DNA of 10,523 nucleotides from positions 1 through 10,523 of the forward strand of contig JAILEL010000215.1 in the NCBI GenBank assembly GCA_024687845.1. Reading direction: 5' to 3'. Both the position numbers and the translations under genes were made by a program. Of this stretch, positions 1-5,985 are shown in pieces. The DNA comes from Eubacterium sp. (GTDB lineage Bacteria > Bacillota_A > Clostridia > Lachnospirales > Lachnospiraceae). Positions within the stretch are counted from its first letter, which is position 1, and each line of letters starts with the position of its first letter. The notes below the pieces were generated by a model. That model saw nothing but the letters and a program-made list of their open reading frames with translations, had not been told where the DNA came from and made no database searches.

Positions 1-1796
1 GTTTTTTCAAGTTCATTCTTATATCTCCAGATCTTACCTTTTACTGTAAAATCCTTATTAGGTTTGCTATATTTAGATTCCTCAACCTGTTCCCACTCCA
101 CCTGCTCATCAGTATCATAAGCAGCTTCATGATTACTCCAATGAACCTTTACAGTTTCTGGAAGAACTGGTGCAACCATTTCTTTCGTTTCTATTGGCGA
201 TGTGAAATAAGCTTTCTCTACAGTAGCCGGATTAACCTTATATTTTGTATTAATAAACTTTGTTTCTCCATTTTCATCGATAGTACCAGACAGTTTAAAC
301 TCTCCACCTCTTATAGCCGAATAATCCTGCGCCTCAATAGCCCCTACATTCCAGCTTACATCTTCACTAGTAGTATCACCATTCGACCACTTAACCTCAA
401 GAGTTTTAGGTAAAATCTTATCTTCTACAGTAGGCTCTACTCCAGATTCTGTAACTATCTCGGGAATTGTTATTCCATTTTCTACGATATATGCAGGCTC
501 TACAACTACCTTTTGTTTAACGGTTCCTTCATAGCCCTCAATCTTACCACCAAATGTAAATGTACCACCAGCTCTCTGTTTATAATACTCTGAACTTACA
601 GTTTTTCCTGTTTCTGCATCCTTCGTCATATCCCAGGTAACTGTTTCTTCAGAAGTAGTCTCATCGCTCCAATTAGCAATTACCTTTGTAGGGAAAGCAG
701 CTGGCGCAGTACCAGAAGCAGTTGTTATATCATCAAGATTAGTCAAAGATTCTATCGAACGAACGGTTATCTCTTTACTTGCAGTTAATTCATCATTTAT
801 TTTAGCATATACAGTTACAGGTCCTTTTTTTATACCTTTTACTATTCCATTTTTATCAATCGTTGCTACTGAGTTATCACTGGTACTCCATGTGATTCCG
901 TCATGAACCTTATAAGTCTTATTCCATGCACCTAATAATGCATCTGCATCCAAATCAATCTCTTTGTCAACTGTGCATTTCTCTTCTCCTGAAATACTTA
1001 TTGATGAAATCTTTGTCAGATCCATTTCAACTAATTGAATATACTTTCCATCATAACCTATGGATTCAGTCGGATCTGAAGCTCCACGACTCCTACTGAA
1101 TATGCCAGACATGAAATAATGACGATTATCAGGGCAAAATGAACCTATTCCAAAACACTGAATCTCAGGATTAATCATCAACTGGTAATGTCCATACTTA
1201 ATATCTCCACTACTATCTTTCGCATTTTTTATGTATTCATCTTTTTCCTCATACCAGCAGTTAATAGCATTCAGAATATCTGTATCAGTATCCTCTATTC
1301 CGGATGAGAAACCCATGCCAAAATATCCACATTCCAAAGCTGGTTTTGTTCCATTTATTTCTGGCATATTGTAAGTATGTTCTTCAAATGAATTCATTCT
1401 TACATGTCCCACTGCAATGCTCATCTCTGCTGATCTTATATTTGCCCATATCTCCATGCCCTGAGACCAAGTCAATGCATGATAATCAGTTTCTGATAAC
1501 TTTTTAGTAGAGGATTGTTCCTTATTATTTGGATTGGGATAAGCTAAACCCTCTCTACAAGCTTCTTCCCTTATCTCATTAATTCTTTCTACCGCTTTGG
1601 CAATATCTTGACTGGTAAATTTGCCTTCTACTTCTACAAATACATTTCCTTCTCTCGGTTCTGACTGATCGGTTTCAAGAACTGTAACTTCATCGCCGTC
1701 TGCTGCATATACATTTTTTCCGCTTGCTGCAATCCCGGAAATGACCATTACACACGAGACAAATGTGGCAAGCATAATAGTACCTATTTTCTTCAT
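1..1796 (-). CDS. Exported CAP-domain protein with bacterial Ig-like repeats, C-terminus cut off by the window
   Basis: I translated this frame by hand. It is open without a frameshift from an ATG at 1794-1796 to the left edge, giving 598 residues and no stop, so the gene is partial. A GGAGG ribosome-binding site (1804-1808) lies 7 nt before the ATG. Residues 1-31 form a signal peptide ending V-Y-A. Residues about 85-225 read as a CAP (SCP/PR-1) domain: the LTW stretch near 108, GHVR with His131, WYEEK at 181-185 and GHYQLM with His203, which fits the His/Glu/Glu/His cavity of the family. Four cysteines (156, 180, 214, 221) lie in this domain. Residues about 262-345 resemble a Big_2 fold (ITWSTSD, then VATIDKNGIVKG). 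At least three Big_4-like repeats follow, each with a proline-led strand, a WS motif and a VTW/VSW/VEW strand (near 366, 461 and 544). It is probably surface-displayed; the CAP ligand or activity is unknown. A wall-anchor would be expected beyond the window. Confidence 0.9.
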   Translation of the reverse strand, partial: MKKIGTIMLATFVSCVMVISGIAASGKNVYAADGDEVTVLETDQSEPREGNVFVEVEGKFTSQDIAKAVERINEIREEACREGLAYPNPNNKEQSSTKKLSETDYHALTWSQGMEIWANIRSAEMSIAVGHVRMNSFEEHTYNMPEINGTKPALECGYFGMGFSSGIEDTDTDILNAINCWYEEKDEYIKNAKDSSGDIKYGHYQLMINPEIQCFGIGSFCPDNRHYFMSGIFSRSRGASDPTESIGYDGKYIQLVEMDLTKISSISISGEEKCTVDKEIDLDADALLGAWNKTYKVHDGITWSTSDNSVATIDKNGIVKGIKKGPVTVYAKINDELTASKEITVRSIESLTNLDDITTASGTAPAAFPTKVIANWSDETTSEETVTWDMTKDAETGKTVSSEYYKQRAGGTFTFGGKIEGYEGTVKQKVVVEPAYIVENGITIPEIVTESGVEPTVEDKILPKTLEVKWSNGDTTSEDVSWNVGAIEAQDYSAIRGGEFKLSGTIDENGETKFINTKYKVNPATVEKAYFTSPIETKEMVAPVLPETVKVHWSNHEAAYDTDEQVEWEQVEESKYSKPNKDFTVKGKIWRYKNELEK

Positions 1797-1830
1797 AGTA
1801 CGCCCTCCATTTCTGTAATCCAACCGTTCA

Positions 1831-1836
1831 ATTATA
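1831..1836 (-). promoter_or_regulatory. Possible -10 box for the CAP/Ig-like gene
   Basis: On the minus strand a perfect TATAAT lies about 35 nt upstream of the CAP gene ATG and downstream of the terminator of the preceding gene. The -35 region at the correct spacing is A/T-rich and only half matches TTGACA, so the promoter is weak or needs an activator. The placement between a terminator and a ribosome-binding site is the main support. Confidence 0.35.
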
Positions 1837-1874
1837 GATATTAATCTCCCATATATAATATATAACTTTTTAAC

Positions 1875-1907
1875 AAAAAAATAATTAGGGGAATATAAAT
1901 TTCCCCT
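1875..1907 (-). terminator. Rho-independent terminator of the HypE-like gene
   Basis: Reading the minus strand, the arms AGGGGAA and TTCCCCT (plus positions 1887-1893 and 1901-1907) form a 7-bp stem with a 7-nt loop. A short AATTA spacer and a run of seven T (plus 1875-1881) follow. It begins 16 nt after the stop codon at 1923. Confidence 0.75.
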
Positions 1908-1922
1908 TCTTATAATACTAAA

Positions 1923-2954
1923 TCAGTGAATAAAAATAAAGAGAGAATCCTCATCGTAATAGGTTAATGATCTTCTTGTTTTATTCCTTTCTGAGAATAT
2001 AATGCACTCCTTCTTCTGAAGAAGTTCTCCTGCTTCTGAGAAGCTTATCTTATCTGTCTGATCATTATATAATGCAAGCTGATTTATAACATCTTTCAGT
2101 TTATCCTGTTTACATACGGCAACAAGGCCTCCTGTCCCCATAATCTTATACGGATTGATATTTAAATATTCGCAAACCTCTATGGTTGACTGGCGGATAG
2201 GTATAGACTCATGCTCCACCTGGATTCCCAGACTTGAATATTCTGATATCTCCTGCAATGCCCTGTAAATGCCTCCATAGCTTACATCATGAATATAACT
2301 GGCACCATTTTTTATCAGAAGTGCAGCAATATCTCCTGAGAATATTTTAAATCTCTGTTTTATATTTTCATCTATATAGCTTTCCGAAAATCTTTTCATC
2401 AGTTCGTCCCTGCATTTTTCAGCTAAAAGATTCGCTCCGTATTCTCCTGCATTCCCTATAATAATCACCTTATCACCAGGTGTAAGATGTGCTTTCACCT
2501 GTTTTAAGGTTTCTCTATCAGTATAGCCATAAGCCGTTATTGTTACGCTATAATTCTTGTCTTCTCCAGAAAATGCAGTATTTCCTCCAATTATTTTTAT
2601 TCCCTGTTTCTTACAGAAGGACGAAAGTTTCTGCATTTCACTTCTTAGATCCTGTTCTTCACAGTTTCTGCCTGCTACTATGCTTATACTTATCTTTATA
2701 TTTCTGTTAGCACTATCTTTAAAACCTTCTATTAGTGCACCGCTGAGAGACAGATTATTCAGGGCTCTGTTTAGTGCTACTTCTCCAGTTGTCATACCTT
2801 CTGGTCCTGAGATGTCAGAAAACCCCATCGCTGATATTAGTGAAAATGATGTATCCTCTTCCAAAACTGAAAAATCCTGTCCGACTTTTATTCCCTCTAA
2901 ATGTTTTATTACGCTGTTTTTTAGCATTCTTGTTCCAATTGTTCCACTACTCAT
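1923..2954 (-). CDS. HypE-like protein of the AIR synthase (PurM/SelD/ThiL/HypE) superfamily
   Basis: I choose the ATG at 2952-2954 (343 residues, usual for HypE) because AGAGGA lies 7 nt upstream and a good promoter lies at 3008-3036; the longer frame from 3044 would start upstream of that promoter. The C-terminal half follows the HypE pattern: a SGD/AAL segment (206-212), HDVSYGGIYRALQEI (222-236, where HypE has a DPTRGG motif), GIQV...IPIR (243-254) and MGTGGLVAV (272-280, where HypE has NEGKLVAV). IIGGNTAF (121-128) corresponds to the GGET/GGDT strand of PurM and ThiL. The N-terminal acidic metal/ATP loop seen as DDAAV in relatives is not recognisable, and the terminal cysteine used by HypE for carbamoyl/cyanyl transfer is absent: the protein ends in FIH. 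No other hydrogenase-maturation gene is in the window. It is therefore family-assigned but of unknown reaction. It is transcribed alone, cytoplasmic by its lack of signal or membrane segments. Confidence 0.75.
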   Translation of the reverse strand: MSSGTIGTRMLKNSVIKHLEGIKVGQDFSVLEEDTSFSLISAMGFSDISGPEGMTTGEVALNRALNNLSLSGALIEGFKDSANRNIKISISIVAGRNCEEQDLRSEMQKLSSFCKKQGIKIIGGNTAFSGEDKNYSVTITAYGYTDRETLKQVKAHLTPGDKVIIIGNAGEYGANLLAEKCRDELMKRFSESYIDENIKQRFKIFSGDIAALLIKNGASYIHDVSYGGIYRALQEISEYSSLGIQVEHESIPIRQSTIEVCEYLNINPYKIMGTGGLVAVCKQDKLKDVINQLALYNDQTDKISFSEAGELLQKKECIIFSERNKTRRSLTYYDEDSLFIFIH

Positions 2955-3007
2955 TTTATTTCCTCTTCGCTCTCTATAATAGATGCATTTTTCAAATAAC
3001 TTTATAA

Positions 3008-3036
3008 AATATATATAAAATTTTTCTCTATGTAAA
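3008..3036 (-). promoter_or_regulatory. Sigma-A-type promoter of the HypE-like gene
   Basis: On the minus strand TTTACA (plus 3031-3036) and TATATT (plus 3008-3013) are separated by exactly 17 nt; each box matches consensus at 5 of 6 positions. Start of transcription would be near 3001, leaving a leader of about 47 nt to the ATG at 2954. It lies just past the terminator of the VanW gene. Confidence 0.6.
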
Positions 3037-3042
3037 TATCTC

Positions 3043-3079
3043 AAAAATAAAGACAGGCGTCAAATGAATATGACGCCTG
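3043..3079 (-). terminator. Rho-independent terminator of the VanW-domain gene
   Basis: A perfect 9-bp stem (CAGGCGTCA at 3054-3062 with TGACGCCTG at 3071-3079) encloses an 8-nt loop. On the minus strand it is followed by TCTTTATTTTTG, a T-rich tail. It sits about 100 nt past the VanW stop codon. Confidence 0.8.
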
Positions 3080-3180
3080 AATCGATATTATATCTGTATT
3101 TATAATTTACAAAAACTTCCCACATGGCTATTTAAGAATCACATATATAGTATGAAAAGTTTTAGTAATTTTTCTATGCT

Positions 3181-4872
3181 CTACTGAGGTGTTTCATCTG
3201 TAGGTGTATCATCTGCAGGTGTATCATCTGTAGGTGTTTCATCTGTAGGTGTTTCATCTCCTGTTGGTTCTACAGTGGCATCCTCAGGTTTATCCGGACT
3301 CTTCTTATCATCAGTTTTGTTTGTTTTATTGTCAGGTGACTCAGAACCATCCGGGTTGTTTGGATCTTCTGGATTATTCGGATCACCCGCTAAAGGAGCA
3401 TCTGTATTTATGGAAATCTTCTGAGCACAAGCATCATACTCGCTCTCATTTATCCTGATTGAATCCGTCAGAACTCCATCTATATAAATGTGCTTCCAAA
3501 GCTCTGCTGTATATCCTGTTACTGCTTCGGACTTTACAACCTGTGTTCCTGCCGGAATAGTCTTATCCTCTGTAAGAATTGGTTCTGATGGTGGATTAAT
3601 TACACTCAACTGTACGGATTCAAAATCAATAGTTCTATTTGCTGGTCTGTATTCTTCACCATAAATTGAAAATCTGACAGTTCCTCCATCGTAACCAGCC
3701 TCTATATAAATAGGAACATCAAGATTATTTACGAATTTAAGATCAAGAAGACCACCGGCGATAGCCGCATCTGCTGAAATCGGTACATATGAAACCGGCA
3801 TACTGTGACAGTATCTTTGAGTAACCTCAAGCTCTGCTCTTAGGACTGCGTTATAAAGCGTAGTAGCTACCTGACATACACCACCACCAACGCTATCTAC
3901 TACATCTGTACCAACAAATGCATGTCCCATCGCATAGCCATTACTCTCTTCAATAGGAGAGATAACATCATATACTGAAAACTGCTCACCAGGGAAAACA
4001 ACATGCCCATCAACAAGTGAAGCAGCTCTCTGCACATTTATCTTTCTAGACTCACTACTACCGCTATAATCTGTAGCATATGAACCAAGCTCTGTTGTTA
4101 TTCTCTGAAGAAGCTTTGCCCTGTCGTTCAATGCATCATCAGAAAATACAACCTTTGCCGTTATAGGGTCACCTGCGTAGCCTGCCTGATTGATTGTCTG
4201 CTCAACAGCAGCAGATGTTGCAGTGCTGTCCGGTTTATTCATTTCACCATTTGCAATAACATAAACTGAGCCGTCATCGTTATGATTTAATGTATATGTC
4301 TCGTCCTCGTCAATCAGACTGTTAAGATGATCCTCAACAAGACGACCTACGATACTTGAATCAATTTCCTTCTTGATTGTATATTCAACAGGAGTGGTCT
4401 TAAGGTTTTCAATATCCTTATATCTCTTAAGAATAGTACCTTTATTTCCATATGCCAGTGCTTCGTCGATAACTTCCTCAGAATTATCCTTGCAGTCAAG
4501 CTCTCCAAGAGTTGTATTTACATCACCATACTGGCTGGTAAATGTAACAGGCACCGCATCAGTATCGGTAGCACAGAATATTCCCATAACCTGTTTTCTG
4601 GTCAAACCACCAATATTTCTTCCATTGATTTTGATATTATCTCTGAACAGAGGCTCACCCGGTTCAGGACTATCAGTTGGAGTATTTACGGTAATCTTCT
4701 TTGTAGCATTACCAGAAGATGCATTTCCCGAAGTTGCGTCACTGGCAGTTGCCTTATTCCCTTCAGCGTGTACATTTAAAGGGGTAATAGAAAATGTAAG
4801 CGCAAGAATAAGAACAGCAGCCACTACCCTGTTCTTATTTTTTAAATTAAGTGTTTTAATAATTTTTCCCAT
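3181..4872 (-). CDS. Exported VanW-domain protein with G5-like domain and Thr/Pro/Asp-rich repeat tail
   Basis: 563 residues. Residues 1-36 form a signal peptide ending V-H-A. A low-complexity Ala/Ser/Thr/Asn/Gly linker follows (40-60). The segment INGRNIGGLTRKQV (81-95) is the start motif common in VanW-type wall proteins, and residues about 160-235 resemble the putative peptidoglycan-binding region that often precedes VanW. The VanW domain spans about 258-410, with the hallmark GGGVCQVATTLYNAV at 329-343, including Cys333. Residues about 415-490 look like a G5 domain. The C-terminus (491-563) is an acidic Asn/Pro/Asp-rich stretch ending in pentapeptide repeats; no LPxTG sorting signal or membrane anchor is visible. 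VanW is known from some vanB-type vancomycin-resistance clusters, but no vanH/A/X gene is here, so resistance should not be inferred; a cell-wall role is likely. The ribosome-binding site is a modest AGAAGAG a few nt before the ATG. It probably shares a transcript with the small membrane peptide upstream. Confidence 0.88.
   Translation of the reverse strand: MGKIIKTLNLKNKNRVVAAVLILALTFSITPLNVHAEGNKATASDATSGNASSGNATKKITVNTPTDSPEPGEPLFRDNIKINGRNIGGLTRKQVMGIFCATDTDAVPVTFTSQYGDVNTTLGELDCKDNSEEVIDEALAYGNKGTILKRYKDIENLKTTPVEYTIKKEIDSSIVGRLVEDHLNSLIDEDETYTLNHNDDGSVYVIANGEMNKPDSTATSAAVEQTINQAGYAGDPITAKVVFSDDALNDRAKLLQRITTELGSYATDYSGSSESRKINVQRAASLVDGHVVFPGEQFSVYDVISPIEESNGYAMGHAFVGTDVVDSVGGGVCQVATTLYNAVLRAELEVTQRYCHSMPVSYVPISADAAIAGGLLDLKFVNNLDVPIYIEAGYDGGTVRFSIYGEEYRPANRTIDFESVQLSVINPPSEPILTEDKTIPAGTQVVKSEAVTGYTAELWKHIYIDGVLTDSIRINESEYDACAQKISINTDAPLAGDPNNPEDPNNPDGSESPDNKTNKTDDKKSPDKPEDATVEPTGDETPTDETPTDDTPADDTPTDETPQ
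3188..3259 (-). repeat. 15-bp coding tandem repeat in the VanW protein tail
   Basis: Four full copies and one 12-nt partial copy of GGTGTWTCATCTGYA (plus-strand form) run head to tail. They encode Thr-Asp-Glu/Asp-Thr/Ala-Pro pentapeptides at the C-terminus (about residues 538-562). Copies differ by one or two bases, and the unit length is a multiple of three, so gain or loss of a copy keeps the frame. Confidence 0.9.
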
Positions 4873-4904
4873 TTTTCTCTTCTTTTTTTATTTTTTTATT
4901 TGGA

Positions 4905-4925
4905 TGTCAGAAGTACCTTCTGACA
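4905..4925 (-). promoter_or_regulatory. Perfect hairpin in the leader of the VanW gene
   Basis: TGTCAGAAG and CTTCTGACA form a perfect 9-bp inverted repeat with a 3-nt centre. It lies between the small membrane peptide stop and the VanW ATG. Neither strand carries a T-run directly after it (the minus strand is A-rich there), so it is not a normal terminator. It may be an mRNA stem-loop or a DNA-binding site. Its CTTCT arm is also complementary to the AGAAG of the VanW ribosome-binding region. Confidence 0.6.
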
Positions 4926-4951
4926 CTATATGGCGTAAATATATAATCAGC

Positions 4952-5062
4952 TTAGATTATAGCTACAAGCAGCCCGATTACCATTCCAATAACAAGCAGT
5001 ATGCTGATCACCGCTGCTATTATTCTTGTTGATTTTTTACCCTTCTTACTAAAATCGATCAT
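4952..5062 (-). CDS. 36-residue single-pass membrane peptide
   Basis: The frame begins at an ATG (5060-5062) with AGAGG at 5071-5075, 8 nt upstream, and ends in TAA. The product starts MIDFSKKGKKSTR, a short Lys/Arg-rich head, then carries one hydrophobic helix (about residues 14-36) running to the C-terminus. This layout, a basic head plus one terminal helix in about 35 residues, resembles the short DUF4044-type peptides of Firmicutes, though I cannot confirm the family. A good promoter lies 93 nt upstream (5155-5183), and the VanW gene follows after 79 nt without a recognisable terminator, so the two are probably co-transcribed. The orientation expected is cytoplasmic N-terminus. Function is unknown; it may modulate a membrane or envelope protein. 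Confidence 0.7.
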   Translation of the reverse strand: MIDFSKKGKKSTRIIAAVISILLVIGMVIGLLVAII

Positions 5063-5154
5063 ACTCTTTTCCTCTCGTGTTTTTTATTCTAAACTCTTAT
5101 TCCATCATTTTATTATCATCTTAATTCCGCGTTGGCGAAAAACATCCAACCATA

Positions 5155-5183
5155 CTTATACAACTAATGAAATAAGAATTCAA
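5155..5183 (-). promoter_or_regulatory. Promoter of the small-peptide/VanW unit
   Basis: On the minus strand TTGAAT (plus 5178-5183) and TATAAG (plus 5155-5160) are spaced by 17 nt. The -10 box matches at 5 of 6 positions and the -35 box at 4 of 6. Transcription would start near 5148 and give an 86-nt leader before the small peptide. Confidence 0.55.
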
Positions 5184-5213
5184 CCTTTTAAAAAATTTTC
5201 TACTGTTTTAATT

Positions 5214-5237
5214 AAATAGCCTTTATTTGTGCTATTT
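5214..5237 (-). terminator. Weak terminator-like hairpin overlapping the nth stop codon
   Basis: AAATAGC (5214-5220) and GCTATTT (5231-5237) pair over a 10-nt loop and include the nth stop. On the minus strand only AATTAAAA follows, not a T-run; the better T-run is on the plus strand, where no gene needs it. It is the only candidate end for the nth transcript before the next promoter. Confidence 0.3.
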
Positions 5238-5882
5238 TTTTGTCACAATCTTACTACTTTTACATATCTCCCTAAGCACACATTCACTGCAGCGAGGCCG
5301 CCTGGCAATACACACCTTTCTTCCTAATGCGATTGCCTGAAAGTTATAAAGAATCCACTGCTTCTTTGGAAGTATTTTCATAAGGTCGTATTCAACCTTA
5401 ACGGGATCATCCTCTTTTGTAAGACCCAGAAGCTTCGACACCCTTTTTACATGAGTGTCAACTACTATGGATTCAATATCAAATATATTTCCTCTGATTA
5501 CATTTGCAGTTTTACGTCCGACCCCTGGAAGACTTGTCAGTTTATCTATATCGGAAGGAACCTTTCCATCATAATCGGTCAGAAGTACATTTGCACATGC
5601 AATTATATTCTTTGCTTTATTATGGTAAAATCCAATAGAGAAAATGTCCTTTTCAAATTCTTTTATATCAGCATTTGCAACATCCGATAGCTCGGGATAT
5701 TTCTTAAACAAGTCCTTTGTAACCATATTCACGCGTTCATCCGTGCACTGTGCTGACATGATAGTTGCAAAAAGCAGCTGCCAGGGTTTGTCATGATCAT
5801 ATTCCAGATAGCACCGAAGGTCTGTCCCGTACTCTTCATTTAGTTTTTCACAAACCAAAGCCGCACGCTCTTTTTTTGTCAT
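5232..5882 (-). CDS. nth: Endonuclease III, DNA glycosylase/AP lyase
   Basis: 216 residues, the usual family length. It removes oxidised pyrimidines from DNA and cleaves at the abasic site in base-excision repair. The helix-hairpin-helix LPGVGRKTAN is at 118-127 with the catalytic lysine Lys124. The catalytic aspartate is Asp142 in VDTHVKRV. The [4Fe-4S] cluster ligands follow the C-x6-C-x2-C-x5-C pattern at Cys191, 198, 201 and 207. The early MSAQCTDERVN segment (42-52) is also typical. The ATG at 5880-5882 is preceded 8 nt upstream by AAAGG. It follows the AAA+ ATPase gene by 103 nt with no clear terminator or promoter in between, so it is probably read from the ATPase promoter. Confidence 0.96.
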   Translation of the reverse strand: MTKKERAALVCEKLNEEYGTDLRCYLEYDHDKPWQLLFATIMSAQCTDERVNMVTKDLFKKYPELSDVANADIKEFEKDIFSIGFYHNKAKNIIACANVLLTDYDGKVPSDIDKLTSLPGVGRKTANVIRGNIFDIESIVVDTHVKRVSKLLGLTKEDDPVKVEYDLMKILPKKQWILYNFQAIALGRKVCIARRPRCSECVLREICKSSKIVTKK

Positions 5883-5884
5883 AT

Positions 5885-5944
5885 CTATATCCTTTCCTGT
5901 TTGTTGCCCATAATCAGCTTACAAAAGCTCCTGCAAGCAGTCAT
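5885..5944 (-). CDS. Possible 19-residue leader peptide before nth
   Basis: An ATG at 5942-5944 has AAAGG 8 nt upstream and opens a frame of 19 codons (beginning MTACRSFCKL) that ends in TAG just 2 nt before the nth ATG. The nth ribosome-binding site lies inside it. This spacing would suit translational coupling, but a frame this short can arise by chance and there is no homology evidence. Confidence 0.22.
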   Translation of the reverse strand: MTACRSFCKLIMGNKQERI

Positions 5945-5985
5945 TTTTGTTACCTTTCTCATAGCCCACAAATAGCAACATTCAC

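Noticed and set aside
129..413. 94-codon plus-strand frame near the left edge
   Set aside because: It is antisense to the Big-type repeats of the CAP protein, whose frame is open throughout with clear domains.
2557..2979. 140-codon and overlapping shorter plus-strand frames
   Set aside because: They mirror the HypE-like gene in reverse and have no convincing ribosome-binding site or motif.
1923..3044. Longer N-terminus for the HypE-like protein (start at 3044)
   Set aside because: The extra 30 residues lie across and upstream of the promoter at 3008-3036 and have no family match; the start at 2954 has a good ribosome-binding site.
3188..3259. CRISPR-like array
   Set aside because: The 15-bp units are directly adjacent with no spacers and lie in frame inside a gene, so this is a coding tandem repeat.
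3181..4872. Vancomycin resistance cluster
   Set aside because: VanW domains are common in wall proteins; no vanH, ligase, vanX or vanRS-type gene is present in the window.
4373..5032. 219-codon open frame on the plus strand
   Set aside because: It is antisense to the well-supported VanW gene and the small peptide gene, reads as low-complexity hydrophobic sequence, and has no family motif.
5131..5150. GTTGG/CCAAC hairpin in the leader of the small peptide gene
   Set aside because: Only 5 bp with a 10-nt loop and overlapping the predicted transcription start; too weak to call.
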